From positions 558,001 to 622,000 of the forward strand of contig NZ_PPXG01000001.1 of assembly GCF_002909485.1 (NCBI RefSeq): a stretch of DNA of 64,000 nt, in the 5' to 3' direction. The notes beneath the pieces were generated by a model. It made no database searches. It was not told the DNA's origin and was given only the letters and a program-made list of their open reading frames with translations. Both the position numbers and the translations under genes were made by a program. Positions 62,727-64,000 of this stretch are shown here, piece by piece. The first letter of the stretch is position 1. Each line of letters begins with the position of its first letter. This DNA comes from Stutzerimonas stutzeri (GTDB lineage Bacteria > Pseudomonadota > Gammaproteobacteria > Pseudomonadales > Pseudomonadaceae).

Positions 62727-63743
62727 TCAGGTCAGGGTCATTACGACGCGCCCGCGGGGTACACCGCTTTCTACATACTGGTGGGCTTCAACGGCCTGCT
62801 CGAACGGAAACTGCCGGTCGAGCTGTGGCCAGATTAGCCGGTCTGCAGTGAGCTGATTGATATGCTGCAACGCACGCTCCACGGCTTCACGGTTCTGCTC
62901 GATACCAAGCTCCGGCTGCCCGGTGAAGTCGCACAGGCAGTGCAGGAAGAACTTGAAGTTCTTCTTGAACGCCGCACAGACCGGCAGCGCCGTCTCGTTG
63001 CCACCGTTCATGCCGTAAAGAATCAGCTTGCCCAACGGCGCTATCACATCCCCGAGCAGCTTCATCTGCGAACCGCCACAGGCATCGAGCACCACGTCCA
63101 CGCCGCGGCCGTCAGTGACCTTCTGCAGACGCCCTACCAGGTCCTCTTCCTCGGTAACGATCACCGTCTCGGCACCCAGCTCGCGTAAATAGTCGCGGTC
63201 CACGGCGGTATCGCAGGTGGCGATCACCCGCCCGCCAAGCGCTTTGGCCAGCTGCACGGCTGCCGGCCCGGTGCAATGCGCGGCCTGGTTGATCAGCACG
63301 TACTGGCCGGGTTCCAACTGCGCCAGTTCGACCAGCGCGAAGTAGCTGACCAGCATCGGCGTGTAATGGATCGCCGCCTCGCTGGCGCTGAGCATGTCCG
63401 GGTAGTGCACCAGAGCCTGTTGCGGCAGCAATGCGTGTTCGGCATAGAGCGGATACTGATTGAGGTCGTGAGCCGGAAAGCCGGCCACATGATCGCCGAC
63501 GCCGAACCCCTGGACGCCCTCACCCACCGCCAGCACCTCGCCTGCCACTTCGCTGCCGAGCCCGGCAGGCAGACGCGCGTGGCGTGGCGCAAGATCCTGG
63601 CGCCAAAGCACGTCATTCCAGCTGACACCGATGGCGCGAACACCGATCAGCACCTCGCCAGGGCCGGCAACCGGCACCGCGCGCTCCTCGTGGCGCAACA
63701 CGTCGGCCGGACCGAACTGATGAAAACGGATGATGCGGGACAT
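62727..63743 (-). CDS. MDR-superfamily zinc-type alcohol dehydrogenase/quinone oxidoreductase-like protein
   Basis: A 338-residue medium-chain dehydrogenase. N-terminal GroES-like domain (VLIGVRAIGVSWNDVLWRQ, LGSEVAGEVLAVGEGVQGFGVGDHVAGF) and a Rossmann domain (VLINQAAHCTGPAAVQLAKALGGRVIATC). The GHE zinc motif of alcohol dehydrogenases reads GSE, so it is probably a zinc-free, quinone-oxidoreductase-like enzyme. ATG 63743 with GAGGGG. Stops 106 bp before the SDR start on the same strand; possibly separate. Confidence 0.9.
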   Translation of the reverse strand: MSRIIRFHQFGPADVLRHEERAVPVAGPGEVLIGVRAIGVSWNDVLWRQDLAPRHARLPAGLGSEVAGEVLAVGEGVQGFGVGDHVAGFPAHDLNQYPLYAEHALLPQQALVHYPDMLSASEAAIHYTPMLVSYFALVELAQLEPGQYVLINQAAHCTGPAAVQLAKALGGRVIATCDTAVDRDYLRELGAETVIVTEEEDLVGRLQKVTDGRGVDVVLDACGGSQMKLLGDVIAPLGKLILYGMNGGNETALPVCAAFKKNFKFFLHCLCDFTGQPELGIEQNREAVERALQHINQLTADRLIWPQLDRQFPFEQAVEAHQYVESGVPRGRVVMTLT

Positions 63744-64000
63744 TTCGACCCCTCACTTACTACTGTGCAAACGGACTCTATCGTCAGTATCGTCACAACT
63801 CCAGCTAACGGCGCGGATTCCCATCGATAGTTCCCATGCGCGGTAATGATGGAACTGCGTATGTATCCTTGGCGGCGTATTGCAGCTTTGTGCATTTTGA
63901 AAGCGTGATCGGGCATGCCGTTGTCAGCCGAAGCTGTCTAGAATGCCAACACCTCCAGAGCTGGACGCCTCTCGTTCCGGCTGCAGGCTCGACGTGAACC
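63744..64000. other. Upstream region at window end, no gene recognised
   Basis: 257 bp ahead of the oxidoreductase gene. No convincing frame is seen. A neighbouring plus-strand gene may begin at or just beyond the edge. Confidence 0.3.

Overview
The window looks like a chromosomal segment of Pseudomonas in the broad sense. Codon use is GC-rich throughout. It carries a DUF1652 gene (a family known mainly from Pseudomonas), a REP doublet with a GTAG head, and a stress/storage block (LigD, Ku, GlgE, TreS, GlgB, GlgA, TreZ, MalQ, TreY, DUF2934, GlgX) whose content matches, from memory, the PA2138-PA2165 region of P. aeruginosa. The P. stutzeri/mendocina side of the genus is a guess. I saw no rRNA, tRNA, CRISPR array, prophage or insertion sequence.

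Region 1 (1-19952) is a dense low-zinc island. Four Zur-like boxes (1766, 10586, 11694, 17539) sit at every divergent promoter and before one internal transcription unit, and together they can account for every gene here. A seven-gene minus-strand operon (folE2, cysS2, yidD2, gamma-carbonic anhydrase, pyrC2, thrS2, queD2) encodes backup copies of enzymes whose housekeeping versions need zinc. A hisI paralog, a Zur-type repressor, two COG0523 metallochaperone GTPases (one very His-rich), a WD40 protein, a siderophore-type TonB receptor, and a methyltransferase/TonB receptor/ABC importer operon complete it. The apparent logic is de-repression when zinc falls, then replacement of zinc enzymes, redistribution of zinc by the GTPases, and import of a metal chelate.

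Region 2 (20108-25829) holds an LTA-synthase-like sulfatase, a small membrane protein and a BNR/sialidase-like protein in one operon. The BNR gene is interrupted by an amber codon 20 codons before its ancestral stop. Next come an orphan DUF47/PhoU-like gene and a periplasmic DsrE-like protein behind a CsoR/CstR-type operator.

Region 3 (26084-32273) carries full-length LigD, small stress-type proteins (DUF1652, DUF2061, DUF892), an MscS-type channel and a CinA/PncC protein.

Region 4 (32574-43372) is the operon glgA-treZ-malQ-treY-DUF2934-glgX. With region 6 (glgB, treS-maltokinase fusion, glgE; 51755-59431) it gives two routes to alpha-glucan and trehalose: ADP-glucose/GlgA and maltose-1-phosphate/GlgE, with trehalose made by TreYZ or TreS. 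Both blocks have a candidate AlgU (sigma-E-type) promoter upstream. Region 5 between them (43562-51414) holds an M23 peptidase, cytochrome b561, DUF2218, an extradiol dioxygenase with a divergent LysR regulator, DUF72, and a ybhP-clsB-ybhN-like envelope operon.

Region 7 (59815-63743) encodes a stand-alone LigD polymerase domain, Ku, a short-chain dehydrogenase and a quinone-oxidoreductase-like protein.
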